Assembly (NCBI GenBank): GCA_014529385.2
Contig: CM043952.1
Coordinates: 55,590,619-55,654,618 of the forward strand
DNA: 64,000 nt
DNA from: Adiantum capillus-veneris
Lineage: Eukaryota; Streptophyta; Polypodiopsida; Polypodiales; Pteridaceae
Direction: 5' to 3'
Shown: in pieces, positions 1-11,230 of the stretch
Layout of the letters: each line of letters starts with the position of its first letter
How positions within the stretch are numbered: the first letter of the stretch is position 1
Notes under the pieces: model-generated
The model's input: the letters and a program-made list of their open reading frames with translations, nothing else
Database searches by the model: none
Told to the model about the DNA's origin: nothing
Made by a program: the position numbers and the translations under genes

Positions 1-219
1 AAATTACATGGAATTTCACTCTTATGCCCACCTATACTAGCATGAGTGGAAAAACATAAATATTTTGAACTCTTACTTGAAGCTTTGGGACCAACACCTC
101 GCTCATTTAGTCGCTTAGATGCCCGGATGTGACTTTTATGCCATGCATGTTTAATGGTGACTTGGACTTACCTGTCCAAGGCCAAAAACCCAATTTCATA
201 AGTTTTATAAATTTAGGCC

Positions 220-910
220 TCTTTCATTGTGTTGGTTTATAGATACCACCACCTTGTCCAATAGGTTGGTATATTTTGGCTCCTCTTGACTTGCTTGTTG
301 TATGTTGATGTTGCTTTGTGAAGCAAAGTTCTTCAGCTCTTATAGGGACTATTGTAGCCTTTACTCTATTTTCCAATAAAAGTGGTTGTCGATATGGGTG
401 GGTTTTTTGTGATTGAGTTTCCACAAGCGATTTTGGAACCCACCTTGTCTTCGGTCCGTGTGTGATCGTCTTTTGCATTTTCTTCTTTTTCTCAATGACC
501 TAATGGAAACTAGGCTTTGGTAGCCAGACCTAATGATTTCCAATGTAGAAGCCTTGATTTTGTAGTTGAAGAGGAGGTATCCATATGGAGGTTGCATCAC
601 CCTCAATTTTGATTGGATTTTGTTGAAATTTGGTTGTTTCTTTGAATGCTTATCGTTGGGTGGAACCTTGTGCTGCATGATTTCTCTTGGTTGTCTTAGA
701 TTGAGCTACAAATTTTGGTAACCATATTTAAGTGTTACCTTTATAAAATCCTTGTGCTTTGAGTAGCTTGACCGGAATCATCCATTGTTGCATTTCTTTA
801 TGTTGGGTAGCTTGGTTGAAGTACGGATTTGGTACCCATACTTGTCGCATTGCTTGTTTCTTTGAATGTCTCTTTTGATGCATTTTGTCATCATTCTTCC
901 TCTTGATCAA
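220..910 (-). other. W-x-P motif repeat region of the fossil element
   Basis: Translated on the minus strand, short blocks of the form (I/V)W(L/V)PK or close variants recur at about 826-845, 768-788, 709-729, 513-530 and 430-450, with 55-180 bases between neighbours. One block is followed by an AQG(F/Y)Y-type phrase, as in the ORF at 49309-50172. The repeated motif is the only feature I recognise; its function is unknown. It is part of a decayed element and should not be read as a host gene. Confidence 0.6.
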
Positions 911-1905
911 TTTTTTTGCCTTTCATTGATAGCTCGGCTTTGTCTTCTAGAAGGTGAGTAGATCTAGGCTATTACTTTAGTCTTTTTGGCCCAAACACTG
1001 ATGTGTCCTTGAAAGTAGCCTGAGCAGTGATTGACTCATTTAATTTGATTCACTCGATGACCTTTGGTTGTTGAAGTTGAACCCGTGCTTGATGTATCCA
1101 AGCTGGGCCTTTGACTTAGATGTGATTTCTAGATACTAGCACTTGATTGATTCTCTTTTACGTCTTTTAGATGCTTCTTTGTGATGGAAACTTTTGTTGA
1201 TAGACTTTTTGCTTTAGTTTCCATTGCATTGTTGATGGTGTGGCTCTTAATGTAGAGGCTACACGGAAAGTTTGATGGAGGCTCGTTAAAGGTAAAGGTA
1301 TCTTGTGAGGTTTATCAACTTTAGTGGTTACTTTAGCTTTACCTTTCTCCGTGATGGTTGGTTGCTTCTTGCTTGTATGTACTTGAGGTTCTTTTGGGGC
1401 TTCTGATGGTACTGTTGTTGAAGCTTTTCCTTGTGGTTGAAAGAAGATGTCCGTCTAGATTTTTGTCAGGACAAGCCTCTCTTTTATGTGATTGGATTTG
1501 ATTATGTAGAAAATTTTCTTGAGCTCTCTAATACTCAACTTGAGTACGGCTTCAACCACTTCAAAGCTAAGAATCGGCATTTTTTAACCTGTGTACACTA
1601 TCTTCTTTAGCTAGGTGATTGGTGGCTTTACCATCATTATCCATGAGCCATAAGACATAAGATTTTTTTTCCCTTCTTGATCTATCACAGTTGAACATGT
1701 GATTTTAAGTCTTATTGATTTGCATATGTTGAATTTGATCATTGTTGGCAACAATTGATTTTCTTCTTGGTTCTTGTTCTTCTTTTGATCTTGCGTTTGT
1801 TGAACTTGGAAACTTTTCTCCTTTATTTTCTTTCATTTGCAATCTTTCTATAGTCGCTTCTTTGAAACAACTTTTGTTGATTCTTTAAGTATGTCAATAG
1901 TGAAA

Positions 1906-2105
1906 TATTCTTGTGGTTGCTCTGATTTCTTGTTTGCACTTTGGCATCATGCTTCATGATGTAGCTATCTATCTCACCTTTTCTGCTTTCATACTCACAA
2001 AATTCTTGTGGTTGCTCTGCTTCATTTGTTTGCACTTTGACATCATGATCCATGATGTAGCTATGTGTCTTGCCTTTTTCTCACCTTTTTTGCTTTCATA
2101 CACAC
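1906..2105. repeat. 96-bp tandem duplication
   Basis: Two head-to-tail copies begin at 1906 and about 2002, each opening with attcttgtggttgctctg and containing catgatgtagctat. They differ at scattered positions and the second is a little longer, so the duplication is not recent. It lies in the unassigned middle of the fossil element at 1-4860. Confidence 0.75.
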
Positions 2106-2639
2106 GAAACTTGTTAGCATCCTTCAACACCTTTATAGTAAATAAGTGAGTTATGTCATAGCCACTTGAAAGTTTGTCTTCAGCAGTGTTTCCCAAATAA
2201 TGGCTCCTTGAAACATGATATTTGTCCTAATCATCGTTTGGAAGATCCTGTACAAAAGCTTTGTCCATTATTCATTTGCAATCACTTGTTTTTTCATTCT
2301 CTACTATTTTAGAAATGTTTTTGGTTTCATGGATAGTGGATACCATTAGAAATGGTCTAATATCGTAACCATTTTTGTCACAAAATGTGGTGTTGCTCAC
2401 CTCATTTACGCAGACATCTAGAGTTTCCAGTATTTAATCCCATCCAAAGGGTTCAAATAACTCCTGTGGAAATGGCTCATTAATGTAAAATTTATCTTCT
2501 ACTGAACGCTCTAGAATGCAATCTTCCTTTCTAAGACTCGCATTTTGATGCCCCGCACATCCAAATGTAGCATTCTCCACAATTGCGTTCCGTCATCGGT
2601 AGTGACAAACAAGTCTTTGATCGGAATTCGGTTTATGTC

Positions 2640-3079
2640 CCTATAACTGCTTGGTTGTGGCACCCTTATGACGCAAATAGAGATTGTAGCCCCTATATTG
2701 GACCATTTTGAGTTGATGCATGAATGGAAATCCCAAAATAAGGCTCAAAGTTGTTGCATATTCAAAAGTCAACTACACCAAACATGTGTTCATATTCTAT
2801 TCTGCATGAGGATGCTATCACCTGTTCCAACATTCCCAAGGGTCTCTCCACATACCCGTCAGCTAATTGCAATTTCATGTACGATTTCTTGAGAGTTGGT
2901 CTTCCCCATTTCTCCCAGATTTCTTTTGTAGAAATGGTTGTTGTAGCCTCACTATCAAGTATGGCTATTTCTTTTACTCCTTTGTACTCTAGTGGTAAGG
3001 TGGTGTTTCCTTCCTCGCCTTTGCAGTAATCACCCTCCTTATTTAATGGTACCGGCTTTGCCTGTGTTTTCTTAGGCAA
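2640..3079 (-). other. Aspartic-protease-like region of the fossil element
   Basis: The minus strand encodes a block in which a hydrophobic I-L-D stretch is followed by a W-x-x-x-G-R-P-x-L phrase and, further on, an L-G-F-P-F-M phrase. This is the layout of the retropepsin-like domain of plant gypsy elements. The same order occurs at about 44690-45000 in the younger element. It is a decayed part of the element and no activity is implied. Confidence 0.6.
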
Positions 3080-3088
3080 AGTTTCATC

Positions 3089-3340
3089 TCGGGGGGCTCA
3101 CCGTGTGTAAAACTACCATATCATGTGCGTTCAAGACATGTTTGTAAAACCCCTTATCTGTGAATCTTGTTAAGAATATAATATACCCTTTTCTCTTAAA
3201 ATCTGTAAGTTTTTTTCAAGTTTGAAAATATAATGCCCTTCTGTATATATACTTCTGTAAGTTTCACTGAGAGCTTTAAATACCCTTGATCTGTTGAACT
3301 CACGTGATAGGTTACATTTTTATTAGGTGACCTCCCCGGG
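3089..3340. mobile_element. MITE, G-rich-TIR family, member 1 (252 bp)
   Basis: Imperfect terminal inverted repeats begin tcggggggctcacc on the left and, read inward from the right end, cccggggaggtcacc. A perfect 9-bp direct repeat, agtttcatc, flanks it at 3080-3088 and 3341-3349. Below each TIR is an inverted subterminal block (left catgtgcgttcaa, right complement cacgtgagttcaa). A 9-bp target duplication best fits a Mutator-like element, though hAT (8 bp) is not excluded. There is no coding capacity. It has split the fossil at 1-4860. Related copies lie at 9906-10128 and 60197-60867. Confidence 0.85.
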
Positions 3341-3902
3341 AGTTTCATCCATGTTTTCATTTGTGAGTTGGTCATGTGAAGGGAATTTCAACCCTATCTT
3401 TTCCAAGTGTTCGCCCATTTGGCCCCGTAGATGCGGTCTAATTTTTAGTGACTATGAGAGAGAAAGTGTACATTGTATAGGAGAAGACATCAAATAATGC
3501 AATCTTTTGGTGTCCATCATTTTTGGTGTGGCTTTCCACTGAGAAGGTTCCACTCTAGCCTTAGATTTTGTTTTGAGATCTCCTCTAAAATACGGCAAAG
3601 TTTGTAGAGAATGTGGTTTTCTCTCTTCAGATGCTATAGACCTGGCATCTCCGAATAGAGATCGTATATCCCCAGGGAGAAAATCATGTTCCATGTTGAT
3701 CTCAGGGATAGGTGCTGACTGTAAAGTAGCACTACCATCTTTTTGGTTTTGGATCGATTCTCATAAGGATTGTGGCCACAACTCATCCACTTCAAAAAAA
3801 CAATTGTATCTCTAAAGATCTTCCTTCATCTGTTGTGTTTTCCACCACCGTCGTGGTCATTGATTCTTCTTTATTTATTGTTTTGGGTTTGATTTTGTTG
3901 GC

Positions 3903-4790
3903 TGGCTTTTAAGCACAATTTATGAGCATGTGATCTTTTCCACATCTCTCACAAAATTTTTGAGTCATGTACTTTTCACCGTTGGTGTTTGTTTCCCCTT
4001 CTTTTCCTCTTTCTTATTTTCCCAACTCATGTGTTACAGGCTTAGGAAATTTTGGACCTCCTGGTTCCATCAGGGCTTCAGCTATTTCTACGAGTCTTTT
4101 GTAGACTTCCATTCTTTTGGATTCATCTTATGGATGCAGATAGGTTAGTAGTCTTTTCTGTAGAGTTTGATGTTATTGAGCCTTGCCACATATGCTTGCA
4201 ATATTGCATCTAAGGGCTCGTTCACTTTATCCACCAAGACAAACCATCTGAGTCAGTCTTTGACTCTTCCGATCCCTTTGCATCTTTCTTGCTTTCTTGC
4301 TCATGTTTAAGCAATTCTTTGGTATAGTTTAGTTCAATTTCCAAGTAAATTTTTTGTTGCATCCTCTTTGCTTTCATTTTATCTCATTTGGTTTTCCAAA
4401 AGTTTTCTTTCTAGTCTCATCAATACGTTTTTTATTTTTGTTTGAGGTAGCAATGTGGCTTCCTCCGCTAGTTTGTTTTTGGTAGCTTCTAGAGCTTGAG
4501 CTTGAGTCATCACCTTTAAAGGAATTGTGGATCCTATCTTGGATCCACTTGACAAAGGCATCATGCCCACGACATTCATTGTTGCTTTTCTCTTGTTATC
4601 TAGATTCCTACCACAATGTTGGAGTAGATGGTCTCTTCCACAACCATCATAGAATCCAAAGATTTATATTCATTGACCCTTGTTTGGACAACCTCGTGCC
4701 CAATGGTCACCTCCACATTAATAGCATGGAACTTCTTGTTTCATAGCTGGTGATCGAGCCACTAGTTATCCTTGTCTAGTGAAGATGGTC
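3903..4790 (-). other. Zinc-knuckle gag remains of the fossil element
   Basis: Three C-x2-C-x4-H-x4-C-type knuckle blocks can be read on the minus strand, near 4686-4725 (CGGDHWARGC core), 4608-4650 (CGRDHLLQHC core) and 3913-3955 (CERCGKDHMLINC). Such knuckles bind the genomic RNA in the nucleocapsid part of gag. The number and C-G-x-D-H style match the gag at 40829-44239, supporting a shared lineage. The stretch is fragmentary. Confidence 0.65.
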
Positions 4791-4859
4791 TTTGAACCAT
4801 ACTCTTGGTTGTTTATGAACATAAGCATGTTCTTGGCACCGACCAACTTTGCATGTGTC

Positions 4860-5757
4860 ACTGTGTCACAACAGGACAATGATGATTGGATGCACTATTA
4901 TAATTTCAATGAGACTGTGACAAGACTAGGCAGCCTCTTATTGTATGTGGTTAAGTGCAATTGGGATAGCTGGCTTTAACAGTGAGTGCATGATGATTTG
5001 TAGATTGGAATTTTGGGAGTTGAGAAGGAGGCACTGACAAATAATAACCCTCTCACTCATTTTACCTTTGCATAGTGTTTTAGATCTTTTATCAATAAAC
5101 CACTATGGCTGCTTTGTAAGTAGGACAATGATAACTCACCCTAAGAGGTTCATGCAATAAGTAATGTCCTCTACTCATAGCTAAACTCCACAACACCTCT
5201 TACCTCTTGTGGAGTTTGGTATTAAATTTTTAATATTACTTGTTGGTGCCAAAAATTGAAGGCCCCTCTTTTACACTTAGTTCCACTTTAGTAATGAGTG
5301 GAGAACATTACTTATTGCATGACCCTCTTAGGGTGAGTTCTCACCGTCCTACTTACAAAGCAGCTATAGTGGCTTATTGATAAAATATCTAAAAATTGTG
5401 CAAAAGTAGAATAACCAAGACGGTTATTATTTATTGGTGCCTCCTTCTCAACTCCCAGAATTCCAATTTATAAATCATCATGCACTCACTATTAGAAAAA
5501 TCAAATAAACCACACATAATTAACCATTAAACCAGTTATCCCAATTGCAGTTAAATACATACAACAGGAGGGTGCCCAATCTTGTAATAGAGAACTACCT
5601 AGGAGAGTTATTAGAGCACAAACAATTGTATGTCTATACGTACACCAAACACAAAGAAAAATATACGATCATGCTTGATAAATATGGGTGTAAGTACTTC
5701 ACAATAGAAAAGAGAGAACTTGAGAGGTCAACATACTTTGGAGGCCCACTCCATTAG
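4860..5757 (+). repeat. Unidentified coding-like repeat, copy A, split by a foldback element
   Basis: Plus-strand sequence at about 4870-4914 and 5591-5690 matches, in order, 14398-14560. Shared phrases include atgcactatwataatttcaa and acctaggagag, and both encode a LYVY-x-Y-x-K stretch. The two halves are separated here by the inverted-repeat element 4916-5590. I do not recognise the encoded protein; its repetition shows it is part of a dispersed element. Confidence 0.55.
4916..5590. mobile_element. Foldback (long inverted repeat) element, about 675 bp
   Basis: The left arm (about 4916-5205) and the right arm (about 5285-5590) are inverted copies. Left ends tgtgacaagactaggcagcc and right complement tattacaagattgggcaccc pair at the tips, and long blocks such as gtgagtgcatgatgattt pair inside. 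A spacer of about 80 bp separates the arms. Possible short direct repeats (gaga) flank it but are not convincing. It cleanly interrupts the repeat at 4860-5757, for which 14398-14560 serves as an uninterrupted relative. No protein is encoded. Superfamily unknown. Confidence 0.75.
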
Positions 5758-6399
5758 TATTCATACCTATTATATTGGAGACCAGACCAAAAATAAGAAG
5801 AATGAGTCCAGAGAGAACTAGAATTGCTAATTCAATGAGTTGAGAATAATTTTTAGTGATTAGACCAATGGGATACTTGGGTTCAATGGTTCTAATGACC
5901 ACATGTAGGGTCAATGAATCTCCTAGCATGATAAACATGACTAGAATTCTAGATACCTTGATAGAAGCAAGAGATGAGCATCCTAAGGAGAGAGCCACAA
6001 AAAAAACTCCAACTAGAGTTCCTAGTGGGGATTATGAGTCTAGAGATGTCCAAGCAAGGGAACCAGGAGTAGTAACAATGGTTGCTAAAACATCACAAAT
6101 GCGACCATGTCAGGTACCTAAGTGTGTTGCCAAAAAGTATAGTGGATCAAGAGATATATATGCTCAAGTTCTCCTCTTCAAACAAGTTTTGAGAGTTGAA
6201 AAGGTGGAAACTTTTCACACTCAGCACAAAGTATTTGAGCTCACATTATGAGGAAAAAAATTGATTTGGTTCTAGCCTTTCAACAATAGATATTTTTCAA
6301 ATGTGGAGCAGCTTATACTTAAATTTACTGTGAGGAATTATCTAAAAGGGGAATCAAGCATAACACTGTGTCCCAAATCTATGCTTTTAAGAAAAAGGA
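5758..6399. other. Unassigned interval with weak plus-strand gag-like text
   Basis: One open frame (5856-6251, plus, 131 codons) shows no family I recognise. Just after it, around 6370-6520, the plus strand can be read as a phrase of the type E-x-V-K-E-x-S-x-x-F-K-Q-Y, which is reminiscent of the retrotransposon gag core domain. This is too short and degenerate to name. Confidence 0.25.
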
Positions 6400-7140
6400 G
6401 AATGAGAAAGTGAAGGAGATATCGTTTCACTTCAAACAATACATAGAGAGATGGTGAATGAAAGAGCTACCATACAATAAGAGGCTTCATAGAGAGCTTC
6501 AATAATGAGACTGCATAAAGTCCAACTAGAATTTTGCAGATTTTGATGAATAAATGTGAGGATTAATAGTGCACTTCATTGACAACACAATCAATGCATG
6601 AGCTTGCACATCTCTTACATCCCAACATTCTTTTTCAACCATAGGAAAGACAGCTCTACCACCAAAGCCTGCAACATCCTTAACATCACATGTATCCATA
6701 GAGCCAGGACATACATCAAAGCCCTACACAATATTCCAAACGCCCTTTGACAAAAGAACATGTTGCATCATATAAGCCCACATTGGGTTATTGTCCCAAA
6801 CCAGATCCTTAACGTCAAACATCTTCAACTCATTTGTGTTGTTGTCAACCATGGTGAATGCCTACACTACTTGCTGTGAAAAACTTCCCAAAAAGAGGAT
6901 AATAAATTGAAAACACCATTTGCTATATAGCACACACTATAGAAGACTGTAAGGAGCCTGTTCTGCAAAAAATGGCATTGTCAAAGATATTGAAAAAATG
7001 ACAAAATAGCCTGCACAATGCTGCTTGTAGTGGAAACAAAGGCCAAAATGAGTCCAAATAAAAAATTTGAGCAGACTAAGCTCAACGAGCTATCCTGAAA
7101 TATTTGTCGACCCGTTGACTCTCACGAAATCTTAGAAAGT

Positions 7141-7258
7141 GAGCAAGCATGTGCTAGCGATGTTAGCGACTAAGCTCAAAAGGATGCAACCTGCTTAGAA
7201 TGCTATCAAGCATGTGTCGGTGATGCTAGAGACTAAGCCCAGAGGTTGCAACCTACTC
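7141..7258. repeat. Short tandem duplication in the copia leader
   Basis: Two imperfect copies of about 58 bp begin at 7141 and about 7200. Each contains a caagcatgtg phrase, then gactaagc, then a gcaacct phrase. They lie between the LTR at 7269-7860 and the gag start at 6852. Confidence 0.55.
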
Positions 7259-7268
7259 TAATACCTAT

Positions 7269-7860
7269 TGTGGGAAATAGGGTTGCAAGGAAACACACAC
7301 AACTTTGATATAAGACAAAGGAAGAGCAAGGCACACAACAGAGAGAAGTATTACTTAGTGTGTGATGGAAAGATAAGTTAGCCTTGGAATGATGGGTTTA
7401 TATGCAATGCACAAGGGAAACAACCTCCTAGTGAGGGAAAAATGCCCCGGAGGTCCTAAGTGTGCTCACACACATCACTACCACATGTATTGGTAACATA
7501 GTTGGGGGGCTGATTGTGGGGGAGTATTCATAGAGGGCTACAAGGAAGTAGCCAATTGGAGGCGAGGCTCTACAATTTGCACCATTAGAAGGGATCTTCC
7601 ATTGCGAGTAAGCAATCGTGGAGAAAAATCCTCTAGCACATGAAAACAGTTATCGCCTACCTGCACCAAAACTAGCACACATGGTGCCAAAACTGAGTGC
7701 CATAGCTTGCTGCAAACTTTTTGTGTTTGAAACGCGAGCCAAATGACTCTACACACACGTGTAAGGTTCTCTTCGTCTCCACAATGCTGCTACGGATGCC
7801 ATTTCCAAGTGAATTTTTATTTCTTAATTCAAGGGCAATAGTGTTTGGAATACTGTAACA
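7269..7860 (-). repeat. Copia-type LTR (592 bp)
   Basis: Read on the minus strand it begins TGTTACAGTATTCC and ends CCCACA, with a TATA-like tgcatataaaccc about 180 bases before its end (plus positions near 7390-7402). The LTR boundary is set by the adjoining primer-site-like sequence and by the TG...CA ends. There is no second copy in the window for comparison, so the outer end at 7860 is an estimate. Confidence 0.55.
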
Positions 7861-8770
7861 CTAACCTAGAACTTTAGGGAAATGCACAAATAAGTGTCAA
7901 ATTTTATTGTGTTCATCTAAACACTAGAGCATACTATGTGAGGTTTTTTCAACTCGTTGAAGCATGGTTGGAGATGTGATTTGTTGACTATGTACACATG
8001 CATGAGTGGATCTTTATTCATTTACAAACCAGATGTGCAAGAAAGAAAAGAAAGGGGGTTTGAGACAGGTAGAAGTCTCATAATATAGACATTCAAAAAG
8101 ACACTATAGGAGAATCAACGTGGTCACAGTTTGAGTGTGGGAGAAAAAATAATAGAAAGGCTAACTCTCCAACGTAAATAAGTATGTTTAATTCATACAT
8201 AGCCTTGAAGAAATTATTGGAGAGATTAATATCCATCATGAGAAGAACTAAGCTAGAGTTGCCTTGGTCCTAGCTTGTGTGTAGTAAGTGGAGAGAAAAA
8301 ATTGTGCTAGATAGATTCTAAACCTCATCTTGTACTCAATCAACAAAAAATTGGTGGAGCCATGATAATTTTTGGACCTATTTTGGCATTGAACAATAAG
8401 ACCAAGCTACATCACCTTCGTGAAGTGATAGTTTGGGAGCATAGAACTCAAATTTAAAGATTAAGCAAAAACCTACTGGCTCCACTTTGTTTCATTAGAT
8501 CAAATCTCTCCAGATTCCTCTAACCTATTACACCCCAATTTCACCACCCACACACAACTTATTTCTCGCAGTATTGTATATGTTGCATAGCGTTGTCTTT
8601 CCACATACCCCACTAAACCTCCCACTTGCTGTCAACAACCACCACAGTGTTTGCTAGGTAGCGGTCAATCACCCTGTAGTTTCATTCTAAAGCTATGAAC
8701 ACATGAGTGGTGTACAATGATGGGTTTTTTGTTGTCTACCACCAAAAAGGATCACCCAGGTCCCAAAGTC
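7861..8770. other. Unassigned interval
   Basis: About 0.9 kb of AT-rich sequence with no open frame of note on either strand, no recognisable repeat and no splice-like structure that I could support. Confidence 0.5.
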
Positions 8771-8779
8771 AACTGTGTT

Positions 8780-9218
8780 GTGACATGGATGGGCTACCCT
8801 CAGAACTAAGTGACACGGGCATGGGAGGGTTGGATCTACAGTGACGGGATTGCGGACCGTTGATCTTGGCCATAGTGTTGAAAATAATCTAGGGAACCAT
8901 AGATTAATTTAGGTGTCACCTCCTTATGCACGTGTTTTAAGTAAATTAGGGCCCTTATGCAAGACGATGTGGTCAGGACATGTTCCTCACTCAGGTGAGG
9001 TCACGTGTTCAAATTCCTCAATTGCAAAATGGGGTACCCTAAATTACTTTTTGCAAAATGTGGTACCCTAGATTACTTTCAAAATGTGGGTACCCTAGAT
9101 TACAAAAATTAATCTAGGGTACCACATCCCAAATCTATGGCCCACAATCCCCCCATCATAGATCCCACCATCTCATCCACGTGTCACTTAGTCCACATGA
9201 TGAGCAACCTTGATTAAT
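8780..9218. mobile_element. Inverted-repeat (MITE-like) element, degraded
   Basis: The left arm (about 8795-8915) and right arm (about 9085-9218) pair as imperfect inverted copies: left aactaagtgacacg against right complement gactaagtgacacg, and left aatctagggaaccatagatt against the right-arm equivalent. Beside the right arm, three tandem pieces of a roughly 27-bp unit containing ggtaccctaratta (9030-9103) run into a hairpin whose arms are taatctagggtacc. The ends and target duplication could not be fixed. Confidence 0.5.
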
Positions 9219-9349
9219 CTAGCCCTTGTGTTTGTGACAATGGGTGACTATGCCTAGGTGAGTCAGTGGCCCGTACGATATGCATAGGCTTTAGAGTGCA
9301 GGGGTAAGTAGGTGCAATTGACATAGAATCTCGAGCTTGTATCTCAATA

Positions 9350-11230
9350 GGCTAGAGGCTCTAATTTAAGAAGCTTCAGCCTCTACCTCAGAGGAGGAGG
9401 CTCAAACTTAAGTTCAAGGCTCTCTAAGCATACTCAAAGGGAGAGGTTTGAGCTTATCCTTAATAAAGATCTAAACATATGCTTTACGGAGATCCAAATT
9501 TAAGTAGCTTCATCGTCCACATTAGAGGGTGTTCAAAATGATCCTCTAAGAGAAAGGCTTGGACTTAACTTTGGTAAAGGCCAAAATATTTTCTATAATA
9601 GAGGCTCAAATTTAAGCACATTATCCATGTACCTGAGAGGAGGCTCGATGAGCCTCTAAGCAGCCTCAAAGAAAATCTTGAACTTAACCTTAAATAGGCT
9701 CAAATGTAAGTAGCTTTCCACTCTACCTGAGAGGAGGATCGAACTTAAGTTCAAGCCTCTGAGGATCCTCAAAGAGAAGCTTGAACTTAACCTTAAAAAT
9801 AGGCTCAAATGTAAGAAAATTTCCACTCTACTTGAGAGGAGGCTCTAACTGAAATTTGAGCCTCTAAATAGTTTCAAAGAGAGAGGCTTAACCTTAACGT
9901 TAAACCTAGGGGGTCCATGTTTCGAAAATACCTATAGCACGTACGTTCAAGAGGTATTTTTATAATCCCTTTACACACCCCTCTTCCTTCATAAACCTGT
10001 AACTTTTTTCAATTTTCCATTTTTTAACCCTTCTTGCACATGTAATTTTGTAACACTTTGGTATATAAAAAACCCCTCCAAGTGAGCTCATGTGCTACAA
10101 TTACGTATTTTGAGGTGAACCCCCCAAGCCTTAAATAGGGTCTAAATATATGCTTCACTAGAGGATAAAAATCAAGCAGCTTGAACCTCTACCTTAGAGG
10201 AGGTTTGAACTTAAGTTTGACCGTCTAAGAAACTTTGATGAGAGAGGCTTGAACTTAACACCAATAAATACTTGAACATGTGTTTCAGTAGTAGAGGCTT
10301 AAATTTAAGTAGCTTGAGACTCTACCTCAACGAACTTAAGTTCGAGCCTCTAAGATTCCTCCAAGGGAGACATTAGAAATTAACCTTAATAAAGGCATGA
10401 GTTGTGATTTAGTTCATGCTAAATTTTAATTATCTTGAGCTTCTACTTAGAGGAGACTCAAACTTAACATCAAGACTCTAAGGAGCCTCAATGCGAGAGG
10501 CTTGGACTTAGTCTTAGCAAAGGGCTAAATATGTGCTTTTGTAGAGACTCAAATTTAAATATTTGAGCCTCTTCATGAGTGGAGGTTGTAACTTAACTCC
10601 AATCTTTAAAGGTTTCTCTAAGTAGATGCTCCAACTTAAATTTGAGGCTCTACTTCATGAGAGGAAGATTCTTTAATTTAAGTTGCTCATGGGTCTTGCT
10701 TGGTGGAAGTTGAAACTTAAATATGATCCTTTGAGAGAAAACCTTGATGTGGATATTTGAACTAAAGTCCAAGCTTCTTCTTGAGTGGAGACTCACATTT
10801 TTATGCTTATTTAGGACAATCATGTGAGGATCTGTACTTGAATTGCAGTCTTCTTCTTCAATCCAAGACTCACATTCATATGCTAATTTAGAATAACTAT
10901 TTGGAGATTTATACTTGAAGTTCAAGGTTTTAGCAAGTGATTAGTGTGGACCATTAGAGTGTGAGTCTAGCCTCATGAGCTCAATGTAGCCTACTATAAC
11001 ACATGTAGGTGAGGTTCAAACTAAAGCTTTGAGGATCACCTCCATATAGTGGAATATCATATGCAAGCTGGCTTTAATTATGGGAGGTTCAAGTTTATTG
11101 CCTGTGACATCCATATGTTATTATAAGTCAAGAATATGATCCTTCATATAGTATGTTCTAGATTTCTAGCTCTTGAGACTCACATCCATAAGTTAATGTA
11201 GAACTATCATGTGAGGCTAGCCTAATGAGC
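9350..11230. repeat. Diverged tandem-repeat field, unit about 100-130 bp
   Basis: A phrase like gaggctcaaatttaag recurs near 9352, 9481, 9602, 9698, 9801, 10156, 10284, 10416 and 10543. Between copies come gaggaggctcgaacttaag and gaggcttgaacttaacctta phrases in the same order. From about 10780 to 11230 a related, looser unit built on gactcacatt...catatgc...atcatgtgagg continues. The units differ by many substitutions and indels, so this is an old array. A MITE (9906-10128) interrupts it. No coding capacity. Confidence 0.75.
9906..10128. mobile_element. MITE, G-rich-TIR family, member 2 (about 223 bp)
   Basis: The ends begin ctagggggtccatg and, from the right end inward, cttggggggttcacc. The left subterminal block aaaatacctatagcacgta followed by cgttcaagagg closely matches member 1 (aaaactaccatatcatgtg, cgttcaagaca), and the right complement has aaaatacgta and agcacatgagctca. 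The flanks give only an imperfect target duplication (about 6 of 9 bases: cgttaaacc / ccttaaata), as expected for an old insertion in the tandem field. Confidence 0.7.

Larger units (their letters stand above)
1..4860 (-). mobile_element. Fossil Ty3/gypsy-type element: gag knuckles, protease, downstream W-x-P-K region
   Basis: On the minus strand, reading from high to low coordinates, I see zinc-knuckle gag remains (about 4790-3900), an aspartic-protease-like region (3079-2640) and, after about 1.7 kb of unassigned sequence, a region with spaced W-x-P motifs (910-220). The protease block resembles the one ahead of RT in the Tat/Athila-like element at 39311-52818, and the W-x-P motifs resemble that element's ORF after integrase, so this is a diverged relative. 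No RT, RNase H or integrase is recognisable between the two ends, so pol has been lost or was never present. The copy is old and broken many times. No LTR was found; the lower end runs off the window. A MITE sits at 3089-3340. Confidence is good for the family and low for the exact ends. Confidence 0.7.
6400..7860 (-). mobile_element. Truncated Ty1/copia-type element: LTR, primer site, gag start
   Basis: On the minus strand a 592-bp LTR (7860-7269) is followed by a primer-site-like sequence (about 7266-7250, close to the tRNA-iMet type TGGTATCAGAGC) and, after a 400-bp leader, by a gag start at 6852. The gag region has the copia-style text W-A-Y-M-M-Q followed by V-W-N-I-V, then a later W-D-x-R-D-x-Q-A-x-A-L-I-V-L-S stretch. 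Everything beyond about 6400 is lost and no second LTR is present. Old and broken. Confidence 0.6.

Noticed and set aside
5699-5998. Hydrophobic minus-strand frame that looks like a small membrane protein
   Set aside because: It overlaps plus-strand repeat text, has no recognisable family, no promoter or splice context, and hydrophobic frames arise easily in AT-rich antisense sequence.
9350-11230. CRISPR-like array
   Set aside because: The repeats are diverged, unit spacing is irregular, there are no unique spacers, and the context is a plant nuclear genome.
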